A DNA stretch of 64,000 bases from Prorocentrum cordatum (lineage: Eukaryota; Sar; Dinophyceae; Prorocentrales; Prorocentraceae): contig CAUYUJ010015752.1 in the NCBI GenBank assembly GCA_963575745.1, positions 221,572-285,571 on the forward strand, written 5' to 3'. The translations under genes and the position numbers were made by a program. Of the stretch, positions 10,373 to 22,599 are shown in pieces (the stretch's first letter is position 1; each line of letters opens with the position of its first letter). The notes under the pieces were generated by a model. It worked only from the letters and a program-made list of their open reading frames with translations, was not told where the DNA came from and made no database searches.

Positions 10373-11960
10373 TCTACTAGGCGTGGCCACGAGTACACCT
10401 GGACCGCGAACCCATCTGCAGTGGCCGTCACTCCCACCCGCACGCCACCCCACCATAAAGATCATCTCTCCCCTCGGTATAACCACAGCGAGTGCAACGT
10501 CGACGACGACGACGACGGCGACGACGGATGTGCGATCCAGTTGGCACGCGAGTGCTCTAACGGGCTAAAGATTATGCGCGCATGCGCAGGAAGCGCGAGG
10601 TTGTCCAGGAGATGGAGCCGGTGTACATCAGGGGGTAGCATTTTATATAGTAAAATACATGAGATTCTGCACGCATGCTCAGGATGGAGCATGCTCAGGA
10701 TCAGCAAGTGTTATTTTTTGCGGTAGATGGAGCCGGTTTACATAAACCGGTCGCAACGGGGACCGGGCACTTTGTAGTGTAAAATACAAGAGATTCTGCG
10801 CGCATGCTCAGCAAATGCAATTTTTTGCAGTAGATGGGGCCGGGTCGCAACGGGGACCGGGCACTTTGCACTGTAAAATACAAGAGATTCTGCACACATG
10901 CTCAGGAATTGCTATTTTTTTGCTGTAGATGATTCCGGATTGCATTAGGTTATTCAGGGTTTAATAATTCTAGGATTAGGCCACGAGTACACCTGGACCG
11001 CGAACCCACTTGCGGTGGCCGTCACTCCCACCCGCACGCCACCCCACCATAAAGATCATCTCTCCCCTCGTGAGAACCACATCGAAGACAGCGTCGACGA
11101 CGACGACGACGGCGACGACTGATGGGCGATCCAGTGCGCACGCGAGTGCTCGAACGGGCGGGAGGAGTCGGGTCGGGCGGAAGAGATTCTGGACGCATGC
11201 GCAGCAAAGGCTATTTTGTGGAATAGGTGGATTGGCTCGCAACGGAAGGCACTTTGCATTGTAAAGTACGAGAGATTCTCACGCATGCGCAGGAAGTGCT
11301 ATTTCTTGCCGTGTATGGAGGCGGTTTACATAACGGGGGCGCACCTTGTCATGTAAAATACAGGAGATCCGGCGCGCATGCTCAGGAAATGCTGTTTTTT
11401 TTGCAGTAGATGGAGCGGGTTTGCATACGGGCCTGTTTTGTAGGAGTCAGGGTTTAGTAATTATAGGATTAGAGACTTAGGGTTTAGGGTCTACTAGGCG
11501 TGGCCACGAGTACACCTGGACCGCGAACCAACCTGCGGTGGCCGTCACTCCCACCCGCACGCCACCCCACCATAAAGATCATCTCTCCCCTTGGTATAAC
11601 CACAGCGAGTGCAACGTCGACGACGACGACGACGACGGCGGCGACGACGGAGGCGCGATCCAGTTGGCACGCGAGTGCTCTAACGGGCTAAATATTCTGC
11701 ACGCGTGCGCAGGAAGCGCGAGGTTGTCCAGGAGATGGAACCGATGTACATAAGGGGGTCGCATTCTGTATTGCAAAAATACAGGAGATTCTGCACGCAT
11801 GCTCAGGATGGAGCATGCTCAGGATCAGCAAATGCTATTTTTTGCCGTAGATGGAGCGGGTTTACATAACGGGGTTGCAACGGGGGCTGGGCACTTTATG
11901 CTGTAAAAAATTGAAATTCTGCACGCATGCGCAGGAACTGTTTTTTTGCAGTAGATGGAA
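10373..11960. repeat. Compound subtelomere-like repeat, about 1.1-kb period
   Basis: A block beginning GGCCACGAGTACACCTGGAC and containing GCACGCCACCCCACCATAAAG then (CGA)n occurs at about 10386, 10980 and 11503. Between blocks lie roughly 100-bp monomers with GAGATTCTGC, GCATGCTCAGGA and TTTTTTGCAGTAGATGG (for example near 10660, 10795, 10890, 11280 and 11790). Small ORFs here repeat with the units and are not called. Confidence 0.8.
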
Positions 11961-11969
11961 AATCCAATG

Positions 11970-14900
11970 GACTATCAAGGTTTTTGGACTAGGGAGGCGC
12001 TGCTGCGGGCGCCTTTTGGGCCTCGTTGGGCCATGCCGAGGGCTTCGTAAGCCTTGGAGGGGCAATCTTGGGCCGTCTCGGGGCCGGCTTGACCGGGCCC
12101 GAGGCCGCCCTGGGCCGTTTTGCTGTTCTCTTGGCCCCCCCCAGAGGCCCAAATCGCTGATTTCCTATAGTTTGTTTGATCGGTTTTGAAAGCCAGAGAA
12201 ACGGGGGGTCATTTTGGAAGGGCGCGACACCAGAGGGGGGTCATTAGGGAGAAACGTAAGAATGAAACGCAATGCACGATGTAATAATTCATCAATCATT
12301 CTATATATGGAATACATTGCATCACAGCATCCGCAGAAAACGCTGCCGCTCAGCACGTCACCTCTGGACGTGGAGTCCTTTCGCTTCGCGGGGTGCACGT
12401 CCCGAGCACGTGCAGTCCAGTCGTTGCGGGGGCTCTTGGGAGCTTCTTTGTGGCCTCTTGGAGGTGTGTTAGGGACTTCTTGGGGCCTCTTCTGCACAAG
12501 GCTTTTTGGGGGGCCTCTTGGGGGCGTCTTGGGCCGTCTTGGTGCGCTCTTGCGGCGTGTGGCCCATTTGGATGCCGGTCTGGGGGCCTCTCGCGGCCGT
12601 TTTGGAGATTTCTTGGGGTCCTCTTGATTTGGGCCGTCTTAGGGCCCGCTTGAGCCGTCATTGAGGCCTTTTGAAGGCATCTTGGGCCGTCATGGGGCCA
12701 TTTTGGATTCTGCGCGGGCCGTCATGGGCCTCTGAGAGTTGAAAAAGGCGAGAACGTTACCGTGCCTGGGTAGTGGGTCAGAGTGGTGGTCCTTCCCGCC
12801 ACCGTGCTTGGGTAGTGGGTCAGAGTCCTCCGGGATGCTCCTTATAGGGTCTCTTCGGAGGGCTCTCGGGGGCCTATGGGTTGCAGTTTGAGGCCCATTT
12901 GGAAGCCTCTTGGGGGCTGTTTGGAGGCCTCCTGTGACTTTTTGGGGGCCTCTTGGGGGCCTCTTGGGACGACTCTTGGGAGCCTCTTTGGGCTTCCTGG
13001 GGGCGTCTGCCGCTGTGGGAAAGTGTTCAAATCTGGAAGGTGTGGGCGTTGGTTGGCGTGACCTGCTCGGCTGTCGCGCGTGCGTGCCGCTGCGTCCTGC
13101 CATCCCCAGGGCTTCTGGGCGCCCTCATGGGGGACTCTTGGGAGCCTCTTGAAAGCCTCGTGGGGGCTTCTTGGAGCGTCTTTGGGGCTGCTTTGGGGCC
13201 TCTTGGGGCTTCTCGTTGACGTCTTGCGCCGGCTTGGGGCGCTCTTGCGCCGTCTGGCCCCTTTGGAGGCCATCTTGGAGGCCTCTCGCGGCCGCCTTCG
13301 GGCGCTCTTGGGGTCCTCTTGGGCCGTCTTGGGTGCCCCTTGGACCGTCTTGGGGGCCTCTTTTGGCCGTCCCGGGGCCCTCTTGACCAATCCCGGGGCC
13401 CTTGAGGCCCTCTTGGGGTCTTTTTGGAGGCTGCTTGGGCCGTCATGGAACCAAAAAAGGCGAGAACGTCACAATCTTCCAAAAAACCAGCGGAAAATCA
13501 ATGATTTTGGCTCCTGGAGGCGCTCTTTCGACTCCTCTTGGGGCCCCCTTGAGCCGTCTTGTAGGCCTCCCAGGGCCTCTTGGGTCCATCCAGGGCCGTC
13601 TTGAGGCCCTCTTGGAGTCCCCAGAGGTCCAAGAGGCCCAAATCGTCGATTTCCTTTTTTCATATTTTTTGAATGGTTTCGAGATCCCGAGAAGGGGGGC
13701 ATACATCTTGGGTCGGCGGAGTGGCGCGAGTCTAAGGGGGGGGTAGGGGGGGAGACATAATAATGTAAAACCATATAATATGTGGCAACTATACAACGAT
13801 TGGAGACAATGGATACGCTGCATTGTCGCCTCCGCAGAAAACGCTGCCGTTCAGCACATCACTTCCGGACGTGGATTCCTTTCGCTTCGCGGGGTGCACG
13901 TCCGGAGCACATATAATCCAGTCGTTGCGGAGCCTTTTGGGAGCTTTTTGGGGGCCTCTTGGACGTGTTTTAGGGGCTTCTTGGGGCCTCTTCTGCACAA
14001 GGCTTCTTGGGGGGCCTCTTGGGGGCGTTTTGGGCCGTCTTGGGGCGCTCTTGCGGCGTGTGGCCCATTCCGAAACAGGTCTGGGGGCCTCTCGCGGCCG
14101 TTTTGGAGATTTCTTGGGGCCCTTTTGAGTTGGACCGTCTGCCCGCTTGGGCCGTCATGGAGGCCTTGTGAAGGCTTCTTGGGCCGTCTTGGGGCCATTT
14201 TGGAGACTGCTTGGGCTGTCATGGGGCTCTGAGAGCCGAAAAAGGCGAGAACGTTACCGTGCCTGGGTAGTGGGTCAGAGCGGCGGCCCGTCCCGCCACC
14301 GTGCCTGGGTAGTGGGTCAGAGTCCTCTGGGATGCTCCTTAGGGTCTCTTCGGAGGGCTCTCGGGAGCCTATGGGTGGCAGTTTGAGGCCCATTTGGGAG
14401 CCTCTTGGAGGCCTCTTGGGGGCTGTTTGGAGGCCTCTTGTGACTTTTTGGGGGCCTCTTGGGGGCCTCTTGGGGCGACTCTTGAGAGTCTCTTTGGGCT
14501 TCCTGAGGGCGTCTGCCGCTGTGGGAAAGTGCTCAAATGTGGAAGGTGTGGGCGTTGGTTGGCGTGACCTGCTCGGCTGTCGCGCGTGCGTGCCGCTGCG
14601 TCCTGCCATCCCCAGGGCTTCTGGGCGCCCTCATGGGGGACTCTTGGGAGCCTCTTGAAAGCCTCGTGGGGGCTTCTTGGAGCGTCTTTGGGGCCGCTTT
14701 GGGGCCTCTTGGGGCTTCTTGTTGACGTCTTGCGCCGGCTTGGGGCGCTATTGCGCCGTCTGGCCCCTGCGGAGGCCATCTTGGAGGCCTCTCGCGGCCG
14801 CCTTCGGGCGCTCTTGGGGTCCTCTTGGGCCGTCTTGGGGGCCCCTTGGGCCGTCTTGGGGGCCTCTTTCGGCTGTCTCGGGGCTCTCTCGAGCAATTCC

Positions 14901-17900
14901 GGGGCTCCTTCGGGGGCCTCTTTGGCAGTCTTGGGCTCTTTTTGGAGGCTGCTTGAGCCGTCATGGTCCTCTGAGAGCCAAAAATGACGAGAACGCTACA
15001 ATCATCCAAAAACAACGGGAAATCAAGGATTTTGGCTCCCGGAGGCGCTCTTTCGAGTCCTCTTGGGGCCCCCTTGAACCGTCTTGGGGGCTTCACGGGC
15101 TCTTGGGACCATCCAGGGCCGTCTTGGGTCGTCTTGGGGCCATCTTGGGCCATCTTGAGGCCCTTTTGGAGGCCCCAGAGGCCCAAGATGCCCAAATCGT
15201 CGATTTCCTATGGTTTTATAGGTTTCGAGAGCCCGAGAAGGGGGGCATGCATCTTGGGTCGGCGGAGTGGCGCGATCCCAAGGGGGGCCTCGGGGGGGAC
15301 ACATAATAATGTAAAACAATATAATATGTGGCAACTCTACGTCGATTGGATACAACGGATACGTTGCATTACAATGGGGGCACGCATCAAGAAACCATAT
15401 TCTTTTCGTCAGGGTATCCTGGGTTTCTTCGCTCCTCGCGCTACGCGGTGAGTTCCCGCAGCCGTTGAAGAAGCTGTTGCGTTCAGGTGCTCCAGGTTTC
15501 CCCTCGGGTGCACCTCGCGCACGGGTTCTCAGGGTTGGGTTTCTTGCGAGAGTTTCTTGCGGCCGCGCCCGCACTGTATCGCCTCAGCAGAAAACGCTGC
15601 CGCTTAGCACGTTACTTCCGGACGTGGATTCTTTTCGCTTCGCGGGGTGCACGCCAGGAGCACGTACAGTCCAGTTGTTGTGGGGCCTTTTGGGAGCTTC
15701 TTTGTGGTCTCTTGGAGGTGTGCTAGGGACTTCTTGGGGCCTCTTTTGCGCTGGGCTTCTTTGGGGCCTCTTGGGGCCTCTTGAGGGCGTCTTGGGCCGT
15801 CTTGGGGCGCTCTTGCGGCGTGTGGCCCATTCGGAAACCGGTCTGGGGGCCTCTCGCGGCCGTTTTGTGGCTTTCTTGGAGCCTTTTTGAGTTGAACCGT
15901 CTTAGGGCCCGCTTGAGCCGTCATTGAGGCCTTTTGAAGGCTTCTTGGGCCGTCTCGGGGCCGTCATGGGCCTCTGAGAGTCGAAAAAGGCGAGAACGTT
16001 ACCGTGCCTGGGTAGTGGGTCAGAGTGGCGGCCCGTCCCGCCACCGTGCCTGGGTAGTGGGTCAGAGTCCTCCGGGATGCTCCTTAGGGTCTCTTCGGAG
16101 CGCTCTCGGGGGCCTATGGGTGGCAGTTTGAGGCCACTTGGAAGCCTCTTGGAGGCCTCTTGGGGGCTGTTTGGAGGCCTCCTGCGACTTTTTGGGGGCC
16201 TCTTGGGGGCCTCTTGGGGCGACTCTTGGGAGTCTCTTTGGGCTTCCTGGGGGCGTCTGCCGCTGTGGGAAAGTGTTCAAATGTGGAAGGTGTGGGCGTT
16301 GGTTGGCGTGACCTGCTCGGCTGTCGCGCGTGCGTGCCGCTCCGTCCTGCCATCCCCAGGGCTTCTGGGCGGCCTCGTGGGGGGTTTCTTGGGAGCCCCT
16401 TGAAAGCCTCGTGGGGGCTTCTTGGAGCGTCCTTGGGGCCGCTTTGGGGTCTCTTGGGGCTTCTCGTTGACGTCTTGCGCCGGCTTGGGGCGCTATTGCG
16501 CCGTTTGGCCCCTTCGGAGGCCATCTTGGAGGCCTCTCGCGGCCGCCTTCGGGCGCTCTTGGGGTCCTCTTGGGCCGTCTTGGGGGCCCCTTGGGCCGTC
16601 TTGGGGGCCTCTTTTGGCCGTCCCGGGGCCCTCTTGACCAATCCCGGGGCCCCTTTGGGGGCCTCTTTGGCCGTCTTGGGGACTTTTTGGAGGCTGCTTG
16701 GGCCGTCATGGTCCTCTGAGAGCCAAAAAGAGGCGAGAACGCTACAATCTTTCAAAAACCAACGGAAAATCAATGATTTGGGCTCCTGGAGGCGCTCTTT
16801 CAAGTCCTGTTGGGGCCCCCTTGAGTCGTCTCACGGGCCCTCTTGGGACCGTCTTGGGGCCGTCTTGGGGCCGTCTTGGACCGTCTTGGGGCCATCTTGG
16901 GCCATCTTGAGGCCCTCTTGGAGCCTCAAGAGGCCCCAGAGGCCCAAAACGTAGATTTCTTGTGATTCCTTTCGCTTCGCGGGGTGCAAGTCCGGAGCAC
17001 GTACAGTCCAGTCGTTCTTGTGCGTCGTGGCAGCTTTGGGGGCCTCTTGGGAGCCTCTTGGGGTCCTCTTGGGGCCTCTTTGGGGCCGCTTTGGGGCCTC
17101 TTGGGGCCTCCTGGGGACGCTTTGGGCCGTCGTGAGGCGCTCTTACGCCGTCTGGCCCCTTCGGAGGCCATCTTGGAGGCCCATTGCGGCCGCCTTGGGG
17201 CTCTGTTGTGGTCCTCGTTGGCCGTCTTAGGGGCCTCTTGGACCGTCTTGGGGGCCTCTTTCGGCCGTCTTGGCGCCCTCTGAGGGCGTCTTGGGGCCCC
17301 CATTGGGTGCTTCTCGAGTCTTTGTGGGGCCATTTTGGAGGCTGCTTGGGCCGTCATGGGCTTGTCAGAGCCGAAAAAGGCGAGAACGCTAAAATCTTTC
17401 AAAACCTATAGGAACATCAATATTTTTGGCCTCTGGAGGTGCTCTTGAGGGCGTTCTTGGGGCCCTCTTGGGCCGTCTTGGGGGCTTCTTGGGCCATCTT
17501 GGGGCCATCTTGGGTCGTCTTGGGGCCGTCTTGGTCCGTCTTGGGGCAATCTTGAGCCGTTTTGACGTCGGCGTAGACCCCCAAGATGCCCAAGGGGCCC
17601 GAATCATCGGTTTCCCGTAGGTTTTTGTTGGTGTTGAAGCCCAGAAGGGGTCCACCACCTTTGGGTCGGTGGATGTGGCGTAGCATGGGGCGGGGGGTTA
17701 GGGGGGGAAACATAAGAATGTAATACACTGCAACACCAAGAAATTATGCGATCATTGGATACATAGGAGGCCTTGCATTAGGGCTTCCGCTCCGCTGCGC
17801 GACCTGCCTCCGGCAACACGTCACTTCCGGACGTGGATTCCTTTCGCTTCGCGGGGTGCACGTCCGGAGTACGTACAGTGAAGTCGTTTTGGGGGTTCTC

Positions 17901-18690
17901 GGGAGTTTCGTGGGGGCGTCTTGGGCCGTCTTGGGGGGCTCTTTGGCCGTTTGGCACCATTGGGGGCGGGGCTGGTGGCCATGTCGCGGCCGCTCAGCAC
18001 GTCATTTCCGGACGTGGAACGCCAAAACCTTTCAAACCCCAATGGGAAATCAATGATGCTTGTTTCTGGAAGCGCTCTTGGAGGTCCTCTTGGTGCCCTC
18101 TTGGGGCATCCGGTTTTCTTTGGGGGTCCTCTTGGGGCCATCCTGTACCGTCTTGGTCACGTCGTCGCGGGGCCTCTTGGGAGCCTCTTGGGGGCCTCCT
18201 GGAGGCCTCTTGGGAGCTTGTTTGAGCCTTTTGGGGTCGTTTTGGGGGCCTTTCCCCTCTCCCTCCTTTTCATACTCCCTCCCCATATCCCCTTCCGGCG
18301 CCAGCTCTAATCATGGGCGCCGCCGTGACCAATTTCCACCTGGCTGGCGCTGCGCCGCACTTCGCCCAGGGGGGAAAAATGACAGTACACTCGAGTCGTT
18401 GTGTGGGCTTTGGGGGGCTTCTATGGGGCCTTTTGGAGGTTTCTTGGAGACTTCTTGGAGGCCCCTGGGGGCTTCTTGGGGCCCCTTGGTGGCCTCTTGG
18501 GGGCCTCTTGGGGCCTCTTGGGGGCGTCCTGGGCCGTCTTGGAGCGTTTTTTGGCCGTCTTGGGGCCCCCGGCGAGAACGCTGAAACATCGCCAACACCA
18601 TAGGAAAATCAATGATTTTGGCCTCTGGAGGCGCAGTTGGGGGCGCTCTTGGGGCCCTCTTGGGCCGTCATTGGGCCCTCTTGGGCCCAT
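11970..18690. repeat. Higher-order array of GGCCTCTTGGGG-type repeats (family E)
   Basis: The sequence is built from 10-25 bp degenerate units such as GGGGCCTCTTGG and GGGCCGTCTTGGGG, organised into long units. Anchors recur: CAGAAAACGCTGCCG at 12334, 13835 and 15588 (degenerate near 17790); CCGTGCCTGGGTAGTGGGTC near 12760, 14258 and 16003; TTCGCTTCGCGGGGTGCA at about 12379, 13880, 15628, 16969 and 17839; and ACATAATAATGTAAAAC near 13757 and 15300, with an A/T-rich relative at about 17709. Each unit also has an A/T-rich island of the form CTTTCAAAAACC then GGAAAATCAATGATTTTGG. Open frames (LGASWG-, GPSWGR- or RRPQEAPK-rich) in every phase are repeat products. Confidence 0.85.
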
Positions 18691-18699
18691 CTTGAGCGG

Positions 18700-19745
18700 G
18701 CGGCGCGGGGCGCCCCTGCGTCGCTCACGCTGCGCGGTCCTATTCAGGGCGCCCGGCGCGCGCGGCGAGACGCTCCCCCGCGCGGTTTTCAGGGCGGCGC
18801 GCGTCGCCCTTTCGTCGTTTCACATTGCGGCCCCACGTTGGCGCGGCTTTGCTTTCTCGCGCGGCATTCGGGCTGGTACGCGTTACCTTTGCGTTGTTTC
18901 ATATTGCGTGGTCCCGTCGGCATCGTTGTTGCCGCCTTCCCCATTCCGATGCGCCCTTCGCACGCTTCGCGGGCGCATGGGGCGTTCCATTGACCGCCCC
19001 CGCGGCTGCGCGCGCACGGCGGCGCCGCCCCCCAGGTCGGGGCGCCCCTCGCGCGCTTCGCGGCCCCGCGGGAAGCTCCGCCGCGCGCCCCAGGGGCTGC
19101 GTTTGCACGTCGGCGCCGCCCTCCTTGCAGCGCATCCCGGACACGCCACGCGGCCCCATGGAGAGTGCCACCAAAGGCCTCCCGCGGCTGCGTCCGCACG
19201 GCGGCGCCGCGCCCATGTCGGCGCGCCCATCGCGCGTCCCGTTGCCCCAGTGGGAGCTCCATCGAAGGCCCAGGTGGCTGCGTTGGCACGTCGGTTCCGC
19301 GCCGATGTCGGCGCGGCCACGCGCGCGTTTCGTGGCCATATGGGAGGGCCCCATCGATCGCCCCCCACGGCTGCGCGCGCGCGGCGGCGCCGCCCCCCAT
19401 TCGCGGCGCCCCGCGCGCGTTTCGCGGCCCTGCAGGAAGCTGCGCCGCAGGCCCTGCCGGCCGCGCTCGCGCGGCCGCCAGCTCGGCGCGCCCGCCCCTA
19501 GCCCGGGCGATCCGTCAGACGCTGCGCTGTCCCATTGGCGGGTCCGCCGAACACCTCGGCGACGGCGCTCGCGCGGCAGCGCCGACCCCAGTCCGGCGCG
19601 CCCGTCGCTCGCGCGTTTCGCGGTCTTGCAGAAAGCTCCGCGGCAGGCCGCGGGCCCCAGCGGCTGCGTTCGCGCGGCGGCGCCGCCCCCATTGTGGCGC
19701 CCCCCTCTCGCGTTTCGTTGCCCGTTTCGTTGCCAAGGCGGTGTC
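18700..19745. repeat. Tandem array, about 92-bp GC-rich unit
   Basis: GGCTGCG followed by CGCACGGCGGCGCCG recurs at 19003, 19095, 19186, 19276 and 19369, and degenerately near 19460, 19558 and 19663 (period 90-105). Each unit also carries GGCGCGCC(C)ATCGCGCGTTTC and a CCATGGGAAGCTCC-like segment. The 5' part (18700-19000) is diverged. The 300-400 codon frames crossing it are low-complexity A/R/P-rich and not supported. Confidence 0.75.
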
Positions 19746-20242
19746 CGATGTTCACAATCGCGTTTTTCATCGCCGCGTGCGAGTTTGTTTGGTGATAGGA
19801 CAGCGACCCGGATGCCCCCCGTATGCTCAACCAGGTTTTGCCAGGTTCTTCAGGATTCGTCGGGGCCCCCCAGGAATTCTCAGGGGCCAGCAGGGGTCGT
19901 CGGGATTCCAGGGGGATATTTTGGAATCGGCAGGGACCCATGAGAAGCTGCTTGGGTCTTCGCGAAGTCCGATGATTCTCGATAGCCCCTCGCAGCTTTT
20001 CAGGCACGTCCAGGAAATTGCATCGCAGCGCCCGGTGTCGCGTGCCGTAGGCGTTTGGGGCTCGAGTCGTAGGTGGACGGCGCTCGCGCAGTGCGCCCCT
20101 GGGCCCGGCGTCGCAGGCCTGGAGGGCCTGCGTCGCAGCCCCCGGGGCGCAGCGCCGCGGGGGGGCGCGGGGGCTCGCGCAGTAGGCCCCGAGGGTCGCC
20201 GGGGGCTGAAGAAACATTCTGGGCATCATTGGCGCGCTCGTC

Positions 20243-21385
20243 TTGAGAGCCCCCAGCGGAATCCGCCGCGATGGCTTTCCGGCCCTCGTCGCTGTTCCTC
20301 CTTCTTTTCTTCGCCGCCACCCCCTGATCGGGGGCGCGCGCGACCCTGGAGCTAAGCGACGTGGCGAGCGGCAGACAAGTTGCCGTCTTAGACAGTTCTT
20401 AGCGAAAACACCAGTGGTGATGTTGGTTATTCCTTTGCAGTTCCTTGTGCAAGACATGATATGGAATGTTCAGCGCGGCCACTTGTGGCATTTTCTTCGT
20501 ATCGGGGTCGATCATCTCCCAGCCGAGGAGGAGGGCATGGGCGAGAATATGGGCGAGCTGAAGAGGGCGAAGAAGGCCCCCGACCCCGACTCCGACGGGA
20601 AGCCCCAGAATAACGAGACAAATGCCCCCAGCTCCGACGGCGGCAACGAAGAGGAGAACGACGAGCACGAGGACGGCGACGAGAGAAAGAAGCAGGAGAT
20701 GGACAACGGCGGAGGCGCGGATGCCGATGCCGCCGCCGAGAAGGGCGCGGCAGGTCGCCGCGAAAATTTCGCGGCGCGTGAGCGGGAACGCATGATTGCA
20801 GGAGTTCCAGGCGCTCTTCGAGGGCGCGCCGCAGGCGATCCGCGAGTTCGCGCGCGGAGGCATTCCACAAAGAGCTTGCGGGCATGCCGACAGCTCCCAA
20901 GAATGCCGCCGCGTCCGCGCCGCGCCCGGGGCCTTGCAGACGGCGGCGGATAGCTGCGAGCGTTGGCGTTCGTCGCAGCAGATCGCCGCCGGCGGCGCCG
21001 CGGGCGCCAGAGTGGACGAGGAGGAGAAGCGGTCCGCGATCGCCGCGACACATCCTCAAGACGCGGGGGGAGTATCACGGCGGCCCCGGTCTGTTGAGCG
21101 CGGCGACGGTGGGTGCGTTTGGTGTTTCCAGAGGATGAACGTGCGGGAGCTCGCGCTCGGCCCGGCGACGCGCGATCCACGTTGCTTTCGGCGCTGTTCC
21201 CGGGTCGCCGACGGGGCCGCCTGCAAATCTGCATCGCCCCGCGAGACTTTTGTTCGCGATGCGCGAGGGGTCTGAGATGCGAAATAGACGCCGTCGACGC
21301 GTCACAGTTCTGGGAAGCCGACCCGCGCGTGCCATGTCAGACGGCTGATGCATCAACGATTCGCGAGGACGTCGTGGCGATGTAG
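20243..21385 (+). pseudogene. Decayed or split coding block, acidic linker then mixed sequence
   Basis: Coding-like composition moves between + frames. Frame one (20243-20953) has an extended charged segment from about residue 95 (ELKRAKKAPDPDSDGKPQNN, then E/D/N/K-rich). Near 20796 it changes to a frame with MQEFQALFEGAPQAIREFAR, then near 20840 to EAFHKELAGMPTAPKNAAAS, then to a frame ending ILIREDVV-like text before TAG at 21383-21385. The last part includes a Cys pair (DFCSRCARGLRC). Such switching fits a frameshifted pseudogene or a poorly resolved multi-exon gene. Family not recognised; an ORF1-like part of a retroelement is possible because similar blocks flank the RT remnant at 50.5-54.3 kb. 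Confidence 0.4.
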
Positions 21386-22590
21386 AGAGTCTGCGTCGAA
21401 AGCAGACAATGGTCGACGCATTGGCGATGTATCTGATCTAAGCCCGCCTTCGCAGTTGCGCGCGTCCAACTTGCGGGGTGACTGCAATGCAGTGCCCTGC
21501 TCGCTTTCTCCTGTCCCTCTGCCTCTGTTCGCTCCCCCATTCCACCCCTCGAGCCCCTTTCAAATATCCTCGCCTTCCTACCCGCCCATTACCTGTGCTC
21601 AGCACGGGGCGCGCACAACCCAATTCGACACGCTTCGCGCAACCCCGCTAGGCGCAAACTTGCAGCCCAGGCCACCACCACCACCACCTTGCCAGCACGC
21701 GCACCGTAGCGCCCCCGAACTGCGTGAGTCGGGTACGGTGTGTTACACTGGCTACTGGCTGGAGATGGCTTTCTCGTTCACATACCGGTGGTCTACACTG
21801 CTGGTTGGTGCTCAGTTCAGCCACCTCCTCGGTCGAGTGCGACGACGCAGTGGTTGGTCGGGCCTGCCACTTGGCCATTCTCAACGCAGCTCTGGACATC
21901 AGCTCGCTGGCACCAGGTTTTCTGCATTCCCGCGCGACGCGTTCGGCGAGGCAGCACGCTGGCCCCGTTGCAGCGAGTGGGCGCTGTTGTCATCATACAC
22001 AGGGCTACGCCTGGCTCGGCTTTGCCTTGGGTGCGGCCGTGCAGTGAGTGATCAGCTCCCCACTGTTGCAGTCGCCCCTCCTTTCGCAGTGCTGTCTGCG
22101 CTGCTTTCGTCAGCTGCACACCGCTATTTCGCCGCACTGGTTGTGTCGGTTTCTGTGTGCGCACGCTGGCGTTAGCCGCAGGTGGTCCTTCGCCGATGCG
22201 CTTCAGTGTTCTTTTCTGATGGCATCCCACGTGGTACACCCAGCCGTGGCGCTTGTAAGTGCGTAGCGCTTGGCCCTGGCTCCACCACCATACAGGGTGC
22301 TGCCTAGTGTCTCTGCTCGCTCACTTCGCCCAGTTTTCTCTGTTGGCGCCGCCTTGGCGACACTCAGCTGCCTCGCACGTGTAGCTGCCTCCGCTGGTGC
22401 GCTGCTGCGCCTATGTGCGTCGCCTGCGAATTCAGTACGTGTACGGAGCATGTGCAACTGCGAGCTCGCTTGCAGCTTCGGTCTGCTGCCTACAGTGGCG
22501 GCTGGATCGCCAATTTACAATGCGCCGTGGCCCAGACGTTGCGACCGCTCCCTGGGGTTTTCCTCGGAGCCGCCGAGGAAAAAAGTAACT
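21386..22590. other. No gene supported
   Basis: Mixed DNA free of the GGCC repeat. A + frame at 21348-22175 is open for 275 codons but starts inside the previous block and has Ser/Leu/Arg/Cys-rich, irregular composition, and several frames on both strands are equally open. No domain, splice context or SL was found. Confidence 0.4.
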
Positions 22591-22599
22591 CCGCCAGGC

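Noticed and set aside
12842-16954. PQEAPKRPPR- and GASWGLLG-rich ORFs
   Set aside because: Frames are open on both strands throughout the repeat, so openness is a property of the repeat, not of coding.
18401-20355. 366-396-codon plus ORFs across 18.4-20.4 kb
   Set aside because: They cross the family E repeat and the 92-bp array, with A/R/P-rich composition repeating with the unit.
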